Made by a program: the position numbers and the translations under genes. Of a stretch of 38,323 nucleotides of DNA, positions 31,541-38,323 are shown one piece after another (the first letter of the stretch is position 1; each line of letters opens with the position of its first letter). The notes below the pieces were generated by a model. It was not told where the DNA came from, did not search any database, and was given only the letters and a program-made list of their open reading frames with translations. This DNA comes from UBA3871 sp041797745. GTDB taxonomy: Bacteria; Bacillota; Clostridia; Peptostreptococcales; Anaerovoracaceae. Location of the stretch: contig JBHBZU010000025.1 in NCBI GenBank assembly GCA_041797745.1, forward strand, positions 1-38,323, in the 5' to 3' direction.

Positions 31541-32722
31541 TTAAAGATACTTTTTCAAGAGTTCCACCTTGTCGGTACGCTCCCACGGAAGCTCCACATC
31601 AGTACGTCCGAAGTGTCCGTAAGCTGCTGTCTGACGGTAGATTGGTCTACGCAAGTTCAATTCTCGAATAATGCCTGCCGGTCTAAAGTCAAATTCTTTA
31701 CCGACGATTTCCGCAATTTTTTCATCAGGCAGCTTTCCTGTCCCAAAGGTGTCTATCATGACAGATACAGGCTTTGCAATACCGATAGCATATGCCAGCT
31801 GAATTTCGCACTTGTCTGCAAGTCCGGCAGCAACAACATTTTTAGCCGCATAACGAGCTGCGTATGCTGCGGAACGGTCTACCTTTGTAGGATCCTTGCC
31901 GGAGAATGCGCCACCGCCATGTCGAGCATATCCGCCGTAAGTATCCACAATAATCTTACGTCCTGTGAGACCTGAATCTCCGTGAGGACCTCCAATTACG
32001 AAACGTCCTGTCGGATTGACATAGTATTTGGTATTTTCATCAAGAAGTTCAGCCGGAATAATAGGCTTTATAACCTTTTCGACGAGGTCCTTTTTAATCT
32101 GTTCCTGCGTAACGTCAGGGTCATGCTGTGTGGAAACTAAAACCGTATCAATACGAACAGGTTTATCATCTTCATATTCTACAGTAACCTGAGTTTTTCC
32201 GTCAGGACGAAGATATTTAAGGGTTCCGTCCTTACGAACCTTTGTAAGTTGAAGCGCCAGCTTGTGAGCCATTGCAATCGGCATTGGCATAAGCTCAGGA
32301 GTTTCACTGCAAGCGTATCCGAACATCATTCCCTGATCGCCTGCACCGGTTTCTTCGATTTCCTTGTCGGAAAGCGTTCCCTCCTTATACTCAAGCGCCT
32401 TATCAACACCCATTGCTATATCCCCCGACTGTTCGTCAATTGCAGTAAGTACCGCACAGGTATTTCCGTCATAACCGTATTCGCTCTTGGTGTAGCCGAT
32501 GTCGCAAATTACCTGACGTACAACTTTAGGAATGTCTACATAACAGCTTGTGGATATTTCTCCCATAACCATAGCATAACCTGTAGTTACTGTGGTCTCA
32601 CAAGCAACTCTGCCCTTTGGATCCTGTTCAAAAATAGCGTCCAGCACCGCATCGGAAATTTGGTCACATAATTTGTCAGGATGTCCCTCTGTAACGGATT
32701 CTGAAGTAAATAATTTTCTCAT
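31541..32722 (-). CDS. metK: S-adenosylmethionine synthetase
   Basis: MetK makes S-adenosylmethionine from methionine and ATP. The 393 residues are of normal length. Signature motifs are present: the N-terminal TSESVTEGHPDKLCDQISDA, GAGDQGMMFGYA around the adenine loop, and GGGAFSGKDPTKVDRSAAY near residue 265, with the Lys and Asp that bind triphosphate and magnesium. It is transcribed alone, behind an S-box riboswitch that should lower expression when its product is abundant, and behind a consensus promoter. Confidence 0.98.
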   Translation of the reverse strand: MRKLFTSESVTEGHPDKLCDQISDAVLDAIFEQDPKGRVACETTVTTGYAMVMGEISTSCYVDIPKVVRQVICDIGYTKSEYGYDGNTCAVLTAIDEQSGDIAMGVDKALEYKEGTLSDKEIEETGAGDQGMMFGYACSETPELMPMPIAMAHKLALQLTKVRKDGTLKYLRPDGKTQVTVEYEDDKPVRIDTVLVSTQHDPDVTQEQIKKDLVEKVIKPIIPAELLDENTKYYVNPTGRFVIGGPHGDSGLTGRKIIVDTYGGYARHGGGAFSGKDPTKVDRSAAYAARYAAKNVVAAGLADKCEIQLAYAIGIAKPVSVMIDTFGTGKLPDEKIAEIVGKEFDFRPAGIIRELNLRRPIYRQTAAYGHFGRTDVELPWERTDKVELLKKYL

Positions 32723-32790
32723 TTTTTCCCCTTTCCGCGTAGCAACGTTAAATTCTTAAGACCGTCGCTCGCTATAACATTTTATAATCT

Positions 32791-32823
32791 CAAAATGAAA
32801 AGCCTCTTCGTAAAAGAAGAGGC
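32791..32823 (-). terminator. Riboswitch terminator upstream of metK
   Basis: On the - strand GCCTCTTC (32809-32802) and GAAGAGGC (32823-32816) form an 8-bp stem with a 6-base loop, followed by TTTTCATTTT. It is the expression platform of the S-box: with SAM bound, transcription should stop here. Confidence 0.85.
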
Positions 32824-32826
32824 CGG

Positions 32827-32968
32827 ATGTTTGATAATATCTCCCCTCATCTTTCAGGCATATCGCCTGCAGGATTTAGCACCTTGATGGGCAGTAGCAA
32901 ACGCGCTACATATCACCTCAGGTTGCCGGACTTCATAGGGCCTGTCCCTCAGTCGCTCTTGATAAGGC
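32827..32968 (-). ncRNA. SAM-I (S-box) riboswitch aptamer
   Basis: Read on the - strand, the leader shows the S-box consensus pieces in order: AAGAGCGACTGAGGGAC, CCCTATGAAGTCCGGCAACC, GGTGCTAAATCCTGCAGGC and GCCTGAAAGATGAGGG. These make the P1-P4 junction that binds S-adenosylmethionine. It lies between the metK promoter and the terminator at 32791-32823. The control logic follows from the family; the exact ends are approximate. Confidence 0.95.
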
Positions 32969-32987
32969 TTTTCAATTTTGTACGCTC

Positions 32988-33016
32988 ATTATAAGCTGTG
33001 TCCTGCTAATTGTCAA
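32988..33016 (-). promoter_or_regulatory. Promoter of metK
   Basis: TTGACA (33011-33016), 17 bases and TATAAT (32988-32993) on the - strand: full consensus, about 20 bases ahead of the riboswitch. Confidence 0.88.
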
Positions 33017-33049
33017 GCAGGTTTCATGTCTTTTTCTGTTTCAAGCCCT

Positions 33050-34264
33050 CTATTCGCGGTCTTGGCGAATCAGTTCGAGAAATTCGTTAAAATCTGAAAT
33101 CCCGCTGGTCATAAATTCAATCATCAAAGGTTCCTTAAATTCATACTTGGCGGAGGGTTTGATGAAAACTCCGATACGAGAAGCCTCCAAATGTTTTTCC
33201 AGCTTCAAAATATCAGGTAAGGTATAGGCCGCTGCCAACAGTTGCCCGTTTTCATTCACATAACAAATGGATTCCACATCATCGCTTAAACGGAATATAC
33301 GTTTCTTTACATGGTCATTGTCTTTTCTAAAGCACATGTAAAGCTCGCCGTAATCCATTTCAGTGGTTATGGAGTTGTTTACTATTTCCTTGCAAAAGTC
33401 ACCAAACTTCGCAACGCTGCCCTTATAGTCATATATAGTGACATACTCGGATTTGCGAAGCTTCATGGCTGCTTCTTTAGGCGTGATACGAAGACTTGAG
33501 CGGCTACTGAAATCTACGATTTGGTGGTCACTGTTAACAGTCACCTCGGACACCAAAATAGTGTAATCTCCCTCATCCTCAACCACGGATTCAGCCATAT
33601 AAGTAACCACTTCTCCAGAAGAATGTATATCCAAGGTATTCATGCAAAGAGCAAGAATAGGCATGGTCTCAAACTGGTTCAACAGAACATTCCCCTTTAC
33701 CAAATAGGAGGCTCCCGTAAAATCTTTCCCGAAAACTCTCATTAAAAAGTAGTGTATGGCTTGATAGTTGTTTTCAATTTCAGTACAAATTTTGCTCTGA
33801 ATAACGGCTCTTTCATGAGCGGTAGTTTCCACAGGGTTATTCAGATAAAAAATATACTCCTCCTTTTCGTCAGGAAGCGGAAGATTGTGAGTTCTGTTAA
33901 AATCCACAAAAGTCTGGAGCAGGTAAAGCCCCTCTTTTTCAGTAACAGGAATATTTTTTCCTCCAAGACCTCCAAAAAGATTTGCCTCCAGCTTAACTAA
34001 ACTTTCCGGATCATCCCCCTTAATAGAGGAATATTCTTCCAAACCGTATTCTTCCGTCTCAAAGTAGAAAAACTGGTGTAGCTCCGTAATGTCATCAGGC
34101 GCTGAACGATATGCAACCTGATAATGCATATAAAGACCCACAACTCCCATATATCTGGTGTCTGTGACGTAACCGTCAATAAAGTTCTGTTCCACCACAT
34201 TGGGCGGAACATTCAGGCCGCCTCGTAACACCTTAAAATTCTGTTTTGTTTTTTTATAGTCCAC
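33050..34264 (-). CDS. Uncharacterised 404-residue protein, in operon with AraC regulator
   Basis: I do not recognise this family. The 404 residues have no signal peptide, no transmembrane helix and no familiar catalytic motif. The composition is acidic and soluble, with a mixed alpha/beta pattern. Conspicuous features are FGGLGGKNIPVTEKEGLYLLQ near residue 95 (a glycine-rich turn), YFLMRVFGKDFTGASYLVKG near 170-190, and a C-terminal half of alternating strands (VVTYMAESVVEDEGDYTILVSEVTVNSDHQIVDF, read in pieces). Translation begins at GTG at 34264, with GAGGAGG 6 bases upstream. It lies 16 bases after the AraC gene, so they share a transcript and perhaps a function. Expression is expected, as the frame is long and intact. 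Confidence 0.75.
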   Translation of the reverse strand: MDYKKTKQNFKVLRGGLNVPPNVVEQNFIDGYVTDTRYMGVVGLYMHYQVAYRSAPDDITELHQFFYFETEEYGLEEYSSIKGDDPESLVKLEANLFGGLGGKNIPVTEKEGLYLLQTFVDFNRTHNLPLPDEKEEYIFYLNNPVETTAHERAVIQSKICTEIENNYQAIHYFLMRVFGKDFTGASYLVKGNVLLNQFETMPILALCMNTLDIHSSGEVVTYMAESVVEDEGDYTILVSEVTVNSDHQIVDFSSRSSLRITPKEAAMKLRKSEYVTIYDYKGSVAKFGDFCKEIVNNSITTEMDYGELYMCFRKDNDHVKKRIFRLSDDVESICYVNENGQLLAAAYTLPDILKLEKHLEASRIGVFIKPSAKYEFKEPLMIEFMTSGISDFNEFLELIRQDRE

Positions 34265-34280
34265 TGCCGACCTCCTCTAA

Positions 34281-35813
34281 TTACTCACGGTCAAGTAAAA
34301 TCAGCTCTGCACTGATACCGCTTAAGGTATTCATCAAGCTGAGGGTGTCTGAAGCGGAAATCCTAGAAAATTCAATGTGTGGCAACGTAGACCAGTTGTT
34401 AACAATGGCCTGCCGTTTTCCTGTGGCAGTCTGCTGACGAATGGCGTCCTCATAGGCTGACACAATGTTTTCTTTAGATAGAGTATAGCGGCTGACACGA
34501 TAGTCCCCCGAAAGACCTGTGGTTCTGATTAGGAACTCATTTTCCTCGTCGTACTCCCGCACGCGCTCTAAAACAGCCTCTTTATTTCTTAAGTCGCAAA
34601 GCTCTTTGAGAATCTTTTCATCTACATTGTAGACCAATATACTCATACTTGTAATGTCATCGGAAGTTTTGGAGGCTGTGGTTACCACATAATTTTCACC
34701 GGAATCAACAACGTTTTCCTTTAGGCTCTTAAGCAAATTGTATGGTCTTGCAATAGGCTTCATGTTTTCAGAATCAAAGAAAGCCTCCATGGTAACCTTT
34801 TCTGTGCTTTCAAGGAAAGAGCCTACCAGATTAACATCAATGATATTAGTCTTGGTTTTCTGTCTGCCTGCATAATCGCTGTAAACACCTTTGACAAGCT
34901 TTTTTATAGCCTCTTCAATGCGTTCAGGTCTGCTGCGCTCATACTGCGCGCGACTTTCATGAGTGTAAGCCTTGCCCGTATATTTTTTACGGTATTCTGT
35001 CGGATGAACCCCATACCAAGTTTGGAAATGCTTAATATAGTAACGTACCGCAGAAAAACCCGATTCTTCAGCAATAACACCAATCTTTTTATTAGTGGAA
35101 AGCAATACCTTTTCAGACTCTTCAACCCTTATGAAAGAAAGGAGCTCTTGGAAAGAAAGACCTGTAGCTTCCTTAATAACATGTGAAAGATAATAAATGG
35201 AAAGATGTTCCCTTTCAGCTATTTCAGACAAGGTGAGCTTACGACTGTAATTATCATACATATAGTCAGTGATACGATTCAGGCGACCTGCAAGAATCTT
35301 GTCACTGCGGTTTTTAGATTCACTGATAAACTTGCCGTCCTCTGTAATCTGATATCTGAAATCTGAAAGCAGACAGCTGACCAAATTATGTGTGCTCTCT
35401 ATAACCTTTTGTTCATAGCCGAAACCCTTTTGAATGATTTCCATCATAATTTTAGCCAAAATATTTTTTAAAACATCCAAGCTTTCTTCGCTGTCTTCTT
35501 CCATATCAGTTATAAAGAAGCTGTTTTTCAAACCCTCATAATATTCCGAGAAATAACCCATGTCCATCTGAAGCATCATAACCATGTTAGGTTCACCTGT
35601 GCTTTCAAAGCTATGAGTTTCGTTATCGTTTATGATATAGATATCACCTTTTTTTAGATTATAAGTGTAATATCCAACTTTCAGTTTGATGTTTCCCTCT
35701 AAAACAAAGGCAACCTCAATATCATCATGAAAATGAATAGGATAGCTCTTGATATCTGCCACTACCACATTAACAGGCAGTTCTTCTTTATAAATATTTT
35801 TTTCCTTTAGCAT
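34281..35813 (-). CDS. AraC-family regulator with cupin and a GH39-like C-terminal domain lacking the barrel
   Basis: This 510-residue protein has an N-terminal cupin (about 10-75; YPIHFHDDIEVAFVLEGNIKL, LKKGDIYIINDNETHSFE) that usually binds a sugar. The AraC double helix-turn-helix lies at about 175-280 (LTLSEIAEREHLSIYYLSHVIKEATGLSF, IGVIAEESGFSAVRYYIKHF, YGVHPTEYRKKY). The remaining 220 residues, about 295-510, are not part of a usual AraC protein. Segments such as RPYNLLKSLKE, GENYVVTT, MSILVYNVDE and LSGDYRVSRYTLSKEN resemble, from memory, the beta-sandwich after the xylosidase barrel in AraC-GH39 fusions; the barrel itself is absent. GGGAGG precedes the start. It leads the unknown 404-residue gene. 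Confidence 0.82.
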   Translation of the reverse strand: MLKEKNIYKEELPVNVVVADIKSYPIHFHDDIEVAFVLEGNIKLKVGYYTYNLKKGDIYIINDNETHSFESTGEPNMVMMLQMDMGYFSEYYEGLKNSFFITDMEEDSEESLDVLKNILAKIMMEIIQKGFGYEQKVIESTHNLVSCLLSDFRYQITEDGKFISESKNRSDKILAGRLNRITDYMYDNYSRKLTLSEIAEREHLSIYYLSHVIKEATGLSFQELLSFIRVEESEKVLLSTNKKIGVIAEESGFSAVRYYIKHFQTWYGVHPTEYRKKYTGKAYTHESRAQYERSRPERIEEAIKKLVKGVYSDYAGRQKTKTNIIDVNLVGSFLESTEKVTMEAFFDSENMKPIARPYNLLKSLKENVVDSGENYVVTTASKTSDDITSMSILVYNVDEKILKELCDLRNKEAVLERVREYDEENEFLIRTTGLSGDYRVSRYTLSKENIVSAYEDAIRQQTATGKRQAIVNNWSTLPHIEFSRISASDTLSLMNTLSGISAELILLDRE

Positions 35814-36174
35814 AGGGCCTCCCGGTCTCGTAGGTCGAAATTTGATTTAAAAAATGTTTTTTATATTAAACAGTTTTTGTGAAACGACATAATATTTTTT
35901 GGTGTTTTGCACAGTAGTTTTCAACTTATTCAATCGGCTAATTTTAGCACATGTTTGGGCTTTTCCACAATAAATTTAAGGATTGTATACAATATTACCC
36001 ACAATGGCTTGTGGAAAACATTACAGGGTCTATACCCAGTATTTCCAACGCACATCACAAAGCTATATCTTTGTCAACACCAAGTTATCCACAGATTTTT
36101 TTAACAGTTAACAGCCGGCACTTTAACACGCTAAAGTATCGCTATTTTTCGGGCTTTAGGCGAGTTATCCCCAG

Positions 36175-36194
36175 CTTTAACCTTTAACTTTAAC
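36175..36194. repeat. CTTTAAC tandem repeats beside the DnaA boxes
   Basis: CTTTAAC at 36175-36181 and 36182-36188 is followed by TTTAAC at 36189-36194. Isolated copies of the same core lie at about 36121-36127 and 36277-36282. Short A/T-rich iterated repeats next to DnaA boxes are a mark of unwinding regions, but here this is suggestive only. Confidence 0.6.
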
Positions 36195-36305
36195 TTTCGG
36201 AATAAAAACCTTTCGTGGCTTTCACAAAATTCAACTTCACATTAGTACAATATGACAGCAAGTTTGTACATTTCCTTTTAACTATAACACATTTTAACTA
36301 ATTTG

Positions 36306-36314
36306 TGGTATACT
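36306..36314 (+). promoter_or_regulatory. Extended -10 promoter of the AlaX gene
   Basis: TGG-TATACT is an extended -10 element, 45 bases upstream of the start codon; no good -35 hexamer was found. AGGAG at 36349-36353 is the ribosome binding site. Confidence 0.45.
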
Positions 36315-36359
36315 ATTTTTGATTTTAAGAAAATAAACAAATAAGTACAGGAGTTTATA

Positions 36360-37679
36360 ATGGCTACATATAAAAAATTTTATGAAAATCTTTATCTCAC
36401 TGAACATAGCAGTTGTATCACCGCCTGCTATATTCCTGAAATAAATCGAGTAAAAGCATTCAAAGACCTGCTCGATTCAGGTCGTCTCCTCTGCGTAGAA
36501 TTGGAAGAAACTATCTTTTTTCCAACCGGTGGAGGTCAAAGTTGCGATATAGGAAAGATTAATGATTTTGATGTTATCTCCACTGAAGAAGAAACTTTAG
36601 ACGGAGAAGAACGCGTTTATCATTACCTGTCTTTCGAAAATGCCGAAGCTGCAAAAAAGGCAGCCGAAGTTCTAAAATCAGGTGCCAAGGTCAATATGTC
36701 TATTGTGTGGGAACACCGTTTCGACAATATGCAGCGCCATTGCGGTGAACATATCACCTCAGGAATCTTTTTCCGTGAATATGGCGGCGTAAATCGCGGT
36801 TTCCACATGGGCACAGACTACATGACCCTTGATATATCTTTGGAAGCAGACCCCCGCTACACTGAACTTACTTTTGAAATGTGCAAGCACGTTGAGATGT
36901 GCGCCAACGAGGTAATATGGTCAAACGCTCCGGTTACCCGCAGAGTTTTCGCCACCTCCGAAGAGTGTAAAGACTTGCCTCTCAGAAAGGCATTGTCCGT
37001 AAAAGAAAATATCTCCATCGTCTGCGTAGGTAGTGTCGATAATGCTGCCGATTGCGTAGCCTGTTGCGGTACCCACCCGTCAACCGCAGGTCAGGTCGGG
37101 CTCATCAAAATTTTTAAGGTTGAGGCAAACAAGGGAATGTTCCGAGTATACTGCGAGGCAGGCAAAAGAGCTTATAAGGACTATCAGTTCAAGCATGACC
37201 TCTACACCTATATGATTGGTCGATACAGTGCTACTTCAGAAACACTCTATGAGCAGATTGCCAGGGACGACGCAAAAATTCAAGCAACCAGAGATGAACT
37301 TTATCGCCTCAAGCACGCTTTCATCAGCGAACGGGCGGTTCAAATCAACAAAGCCATGGAGGCTATGACTCCTGAACAAAGAGCCACCTCAATATCAGTT
37401 TACAACTTCGACGAATTTAAGGTGGAAGACCTCCTTGCAATCGGAAAGGAACTAAATCGCGAGATTATGGCGAAGCTGATTGTTCTTGCCAATTACCAAG
37501 AAAACTCTATTGCACTTCTTTCCGACGGCAAAGGGTGCAAGTGCGGACAGCTGGTTAAAGAATATGCAAATATATACGGAGGAAAGGGCGGCGGTCGCAA
37601 CGACAATGCCCGCGCCATGTTCCCATCTTCCGAAGCAGCGGAAACTTTCATAGATTTGTTGCAAAAACATCTGCGTTAG
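36360..37679 (+). CDS. Alanyl-tRNA editing protein AlaX, long form with DHHA1 domain
   Basis: This enzyme removes wrongly attached serine or glycine from tRNA-Ala in trans. The 439 residues have an N-terminal beta-barrel domain (PTGGGQSCDIG at about 56-65), then the editing centre with the zinc ligands HCGEH (127-131) and CCGTH (C235, H239). A coiled segment (about 275-330) leads to a C-terminal DHHA1 domain with the glycine-rich YGGKGGGRNDNARAMF. It matches AlaX-L, which resembles the back half of AlaRS without the synthetase core. It is transcribed rightwards from the DnaA-box region, alone or with the transporter that follows. All metal ligands appear intact. Confidence 0.92.
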   Translation: MATYKKFYENLYLTEHSSCITACYIPEINRVKAFKDLLDSGRLLCVELEETIFFPTGGGQSCDIGKINDFDVISTEEETLDGEERVYHYLSFENAEAAKKAAEVLKSGAKVNMSIVWEHRFDNMQRHCGEHITSGIFFREYGGVNRGFHMGTDYMTLDISLEADPRYTELTFEMCKHVEMCANEVIWSNAPVTRRVFATSEECKDLPLRKALSVKENISIVCVGSVDNAADCVACCGTHPSTAGQVGLIKIFKVEANKGMFRVYCEAGKRAYKDYQFKHDLYTYMIGRYSATSETLYEQIARDDAKIQATRDELYRLKHAFISERAVQINKAMEAMTPEQRATSISVYNFDEFKVEDLLAIGKELNREIMAKLIVLANYQENSIALLSDGKGCKCGQLVKEYANIYGGKGGGRNDNARAMFPSSEAAETFIDLLQKHLR

Positions 37680-37703
37680 AAACTATAACTTTAGACATTT
37701 CAG

Positions 37704-37737
37704 TCTTGAAAATAACACTATCTTGAAAATAATACTA
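37704..37737. repeat. 17-bp tandem duplication before the transporter start
   Basis: TCTTGAAAATAACACTA (37704-37720) is followed directly by TCTTGAAAATAATACTA (37721-37737), with one mismatch. It supplies the sequence just before the start codon and contains no good ribosome binding site. Confidence 0.9.
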
Positions 37738-38323
37738 TGAATAACAACAATATCAGTAATAGTAATGACAATAACTGTAGCCTTAACATCTGTGATAACA
37801 AAAGCAATTTAAACCAAGGAAGTAATAAAGTAATACTTTTTGTAATACTTACAGCCTTGTGCTTCGGAACCCTTGAAATTTCAGGCAAATTAGCAGGAAA
37901 CAGTTTGGATGTTTTCCAGTTCACTTTCTGGCGATTTTTCATAGGGGGGTTCTGTTTGATTCCCATAGCCTTTAATGAGCAAAAAGAATTGGGCAGAGAG
38001 TCAAGAACTCAAAATCTCCCTCCCTATAAACCAAGACTCACGGATATCCTTATCCTTATCGGCGCAGGAATACTATGTGCTCCTGTTTCAATGGGTATTT
38101 GTCAGGCAGGTATTGTCAGATCCAATGCAGCTACCGCTGCTGTCATTCTCGGAACCAACGGTATGTTTGCAATGGTGTTCGCCCACTTTTTAGGAGGAGA
38201 AAGAATGACCAGCCGAAAGTGGTTTCTGCTGCTTTTGGCCTTGGCAGGTCTAACTTTCATGATTTGTCCTTGGAATCTTCAACCGGGTAACACCTTTTTA
38301 GGAGCCGCTTTGGTGCTGATTGG
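37737..38323 (+). CDS. EamA/DMT-family transporter, partial at window end
   Basis: From the ATG at 37737 the frame stays open for 195 codons to the end of the window. After an unusual Asn-rich leader of about 30 residues (MNNNNISNSNDNNCSLNICD), hydrophobic helices begin: ILFVILTALCFGTLEISGKLAG, then VFQFTFWRFFIGGFCLIPIAF, ILILIGAGILCAPVSMGIC, AAVILGTNGMFAMVFAHFL and WFLLLLALAGLTFMICPW. This is the first EamA half, with its typical RFxxG-like motif after the second helix. Family members export or import small metabolites such as amino acids or nucleotide precursors; the substrate is unknown. The start lacks a good ribosome binding site, and no other ATG precedes the helices. Confidence 0.8.
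   Translation, partial: MNNNNISNSNDNNCSLNICDNKSNLNQGSNKVILFVILTALCFGTLEISGKLAGNSLDVFQFTFWRFFIGGFCLIPIAFNEQKELGRESRTQNLPPYKPRLTDILILIGAGILCAPVSMGICQAGIVRSNAATAAVILGTNGMFAMVFAHFLGGERMTSRKWFLLLLALAGLTFMICPWNLQPGNTFLGAALVLI

Larger units (their letters stand above)
35814..36359. other. Gene-free stretch with DnaA-box cluster: candidate replication origin or DnaA-binding region
   Basis: No credible gene lies here. Exact matches to the DnaA consensus TTWTNCACA occur at 35905-35913 (TTTTGCACA), 35961-35969 (TTTTCCACA), 36010-36018 (- strand, TTTTCCACA) and 36085-36093 (TTATCCACA). One-mismatch sites lie at 35995-36003 (TTACCCACA) and 36165-36173 (TTATCCCCA). An A/T-rich part with TTTAAC repeats follows. 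Transcription diverges from this stretch: AraC gene leftwards, AlaX rightwards. In Firmicutes oriC normally adjoins dnaA, which is not in the window, so this may be an unusual origin or a DnaA-titrating cluster. Confidence 0.5.

Noticed and set aside
35814..35960. Consensus promoter for the AraC gene
   Set aside because: Several TATA-like hexamers exist in this A/T-rich stretch, but none has a good -35 at 16-18 bases, so no site is called.
35907..36104. Small + strand frame in the DnaA-box region
   Set aside because: No ribosome binding site, no family resemblance, and it runs through the DnaA boxes; the composition is that of non-coding A/T-rich DNA.
37718..37966. 82-codon - strand frame at the transporter start
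   Set aside because: Antisense to the EamA transporter, which continues open to the window end with proper helices.
1..38323. tRNA, rRNA, CRISPR arrays, insertion sequences, phage genes
   Set aside because: No TTCGA-type T-loop context, no regularly spaced repeats and no transposase or integrase motif were seen by eye.

Overview
The window looks like a chromosomal segment of an anaerobic, low-to-mid GC member of the Firmicutes, most likely class Clostridia. The evidence is an AddB-type (not RecB) recombination nuclease, an S-box (SAM-I) riboswitch in front of metK, Firmicutes-style AGGAGG ribosome binding sites with near-consensus TTGACA-17-TATAAT promoters, a CNNM-secA-prfB-tex-HAD-addB run, and many Fe-S and flavin proteins. 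No rRNA, tRNA, CRISPR array, phage gene or transposase was seen.

Layout. Positions 1-301 hold a fold-back junction: the end of csoR and the start of copA on the + strand run directly into a csoR 5' half on the - strand, whose two CsoR-type operators are intact. Positions 479-2126 (-) encode a Crp/Fnr regulator, a 2[4Fe-4S] ferredoxin and a membrane Fe-S protein. At 2354-4390 (+) is a soluble hybrid histidine kinase, facing a very long chemotaxis receptor with many HAMP-like modules (4564-7683, -). Then come a NimA-like flavin protein and a PutP-type Na+/solute symporter (7866-9888, -), with a divergent TetR regulator at 10150-10734 and a perfect 17-bp palindrome in the shared upstream region. 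Positions 11083-14924 (-) hold a flavodoxin, a LUD-domain protein, lysS with an extra tRNA-binding domain, and greA. Two tandem AMP-forming acyl-CoA synthetases follow (14992-18578, -), then the housekeeping run addB, HAD phosphatase, tex, prfB, secA and CNNM transporter (18789-30623, -), probably driven by one promoter at 30677-30705. A decayed CAP-domain gene (30988-31492) precedes metK with its SAM riboswitch. Next, in transcription order, an AraC regulator (34281-35813) is followed by an unrecognised 404-aa protein (33050-34264).

The 546-bp gap at 35814-36359 carries at least four exact DnaA-box matches (TTWTNCACA), two near matches and tandem CTTTAAC repeats. Nearly all genes to its left run on the - strand and both genes to its right on the + strand, so transcription diverges from it. 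This makes it a candidate replication origin or DnaA-binding cluster away from dnaA, and it is the strongest unexplained signal in the window. To its right are a full-length AlaX editing protein and the start of an EamA-family transporter cut by the window end.

Intergenic DNA repeatedly shows 9-17 bp head-to-tail duplications and two near-identical CCGCTG/CAGCGG hairpins. Function calls for the housekeeping genes are firm. Promoters, operators and the origin are read from sequence patterns only.
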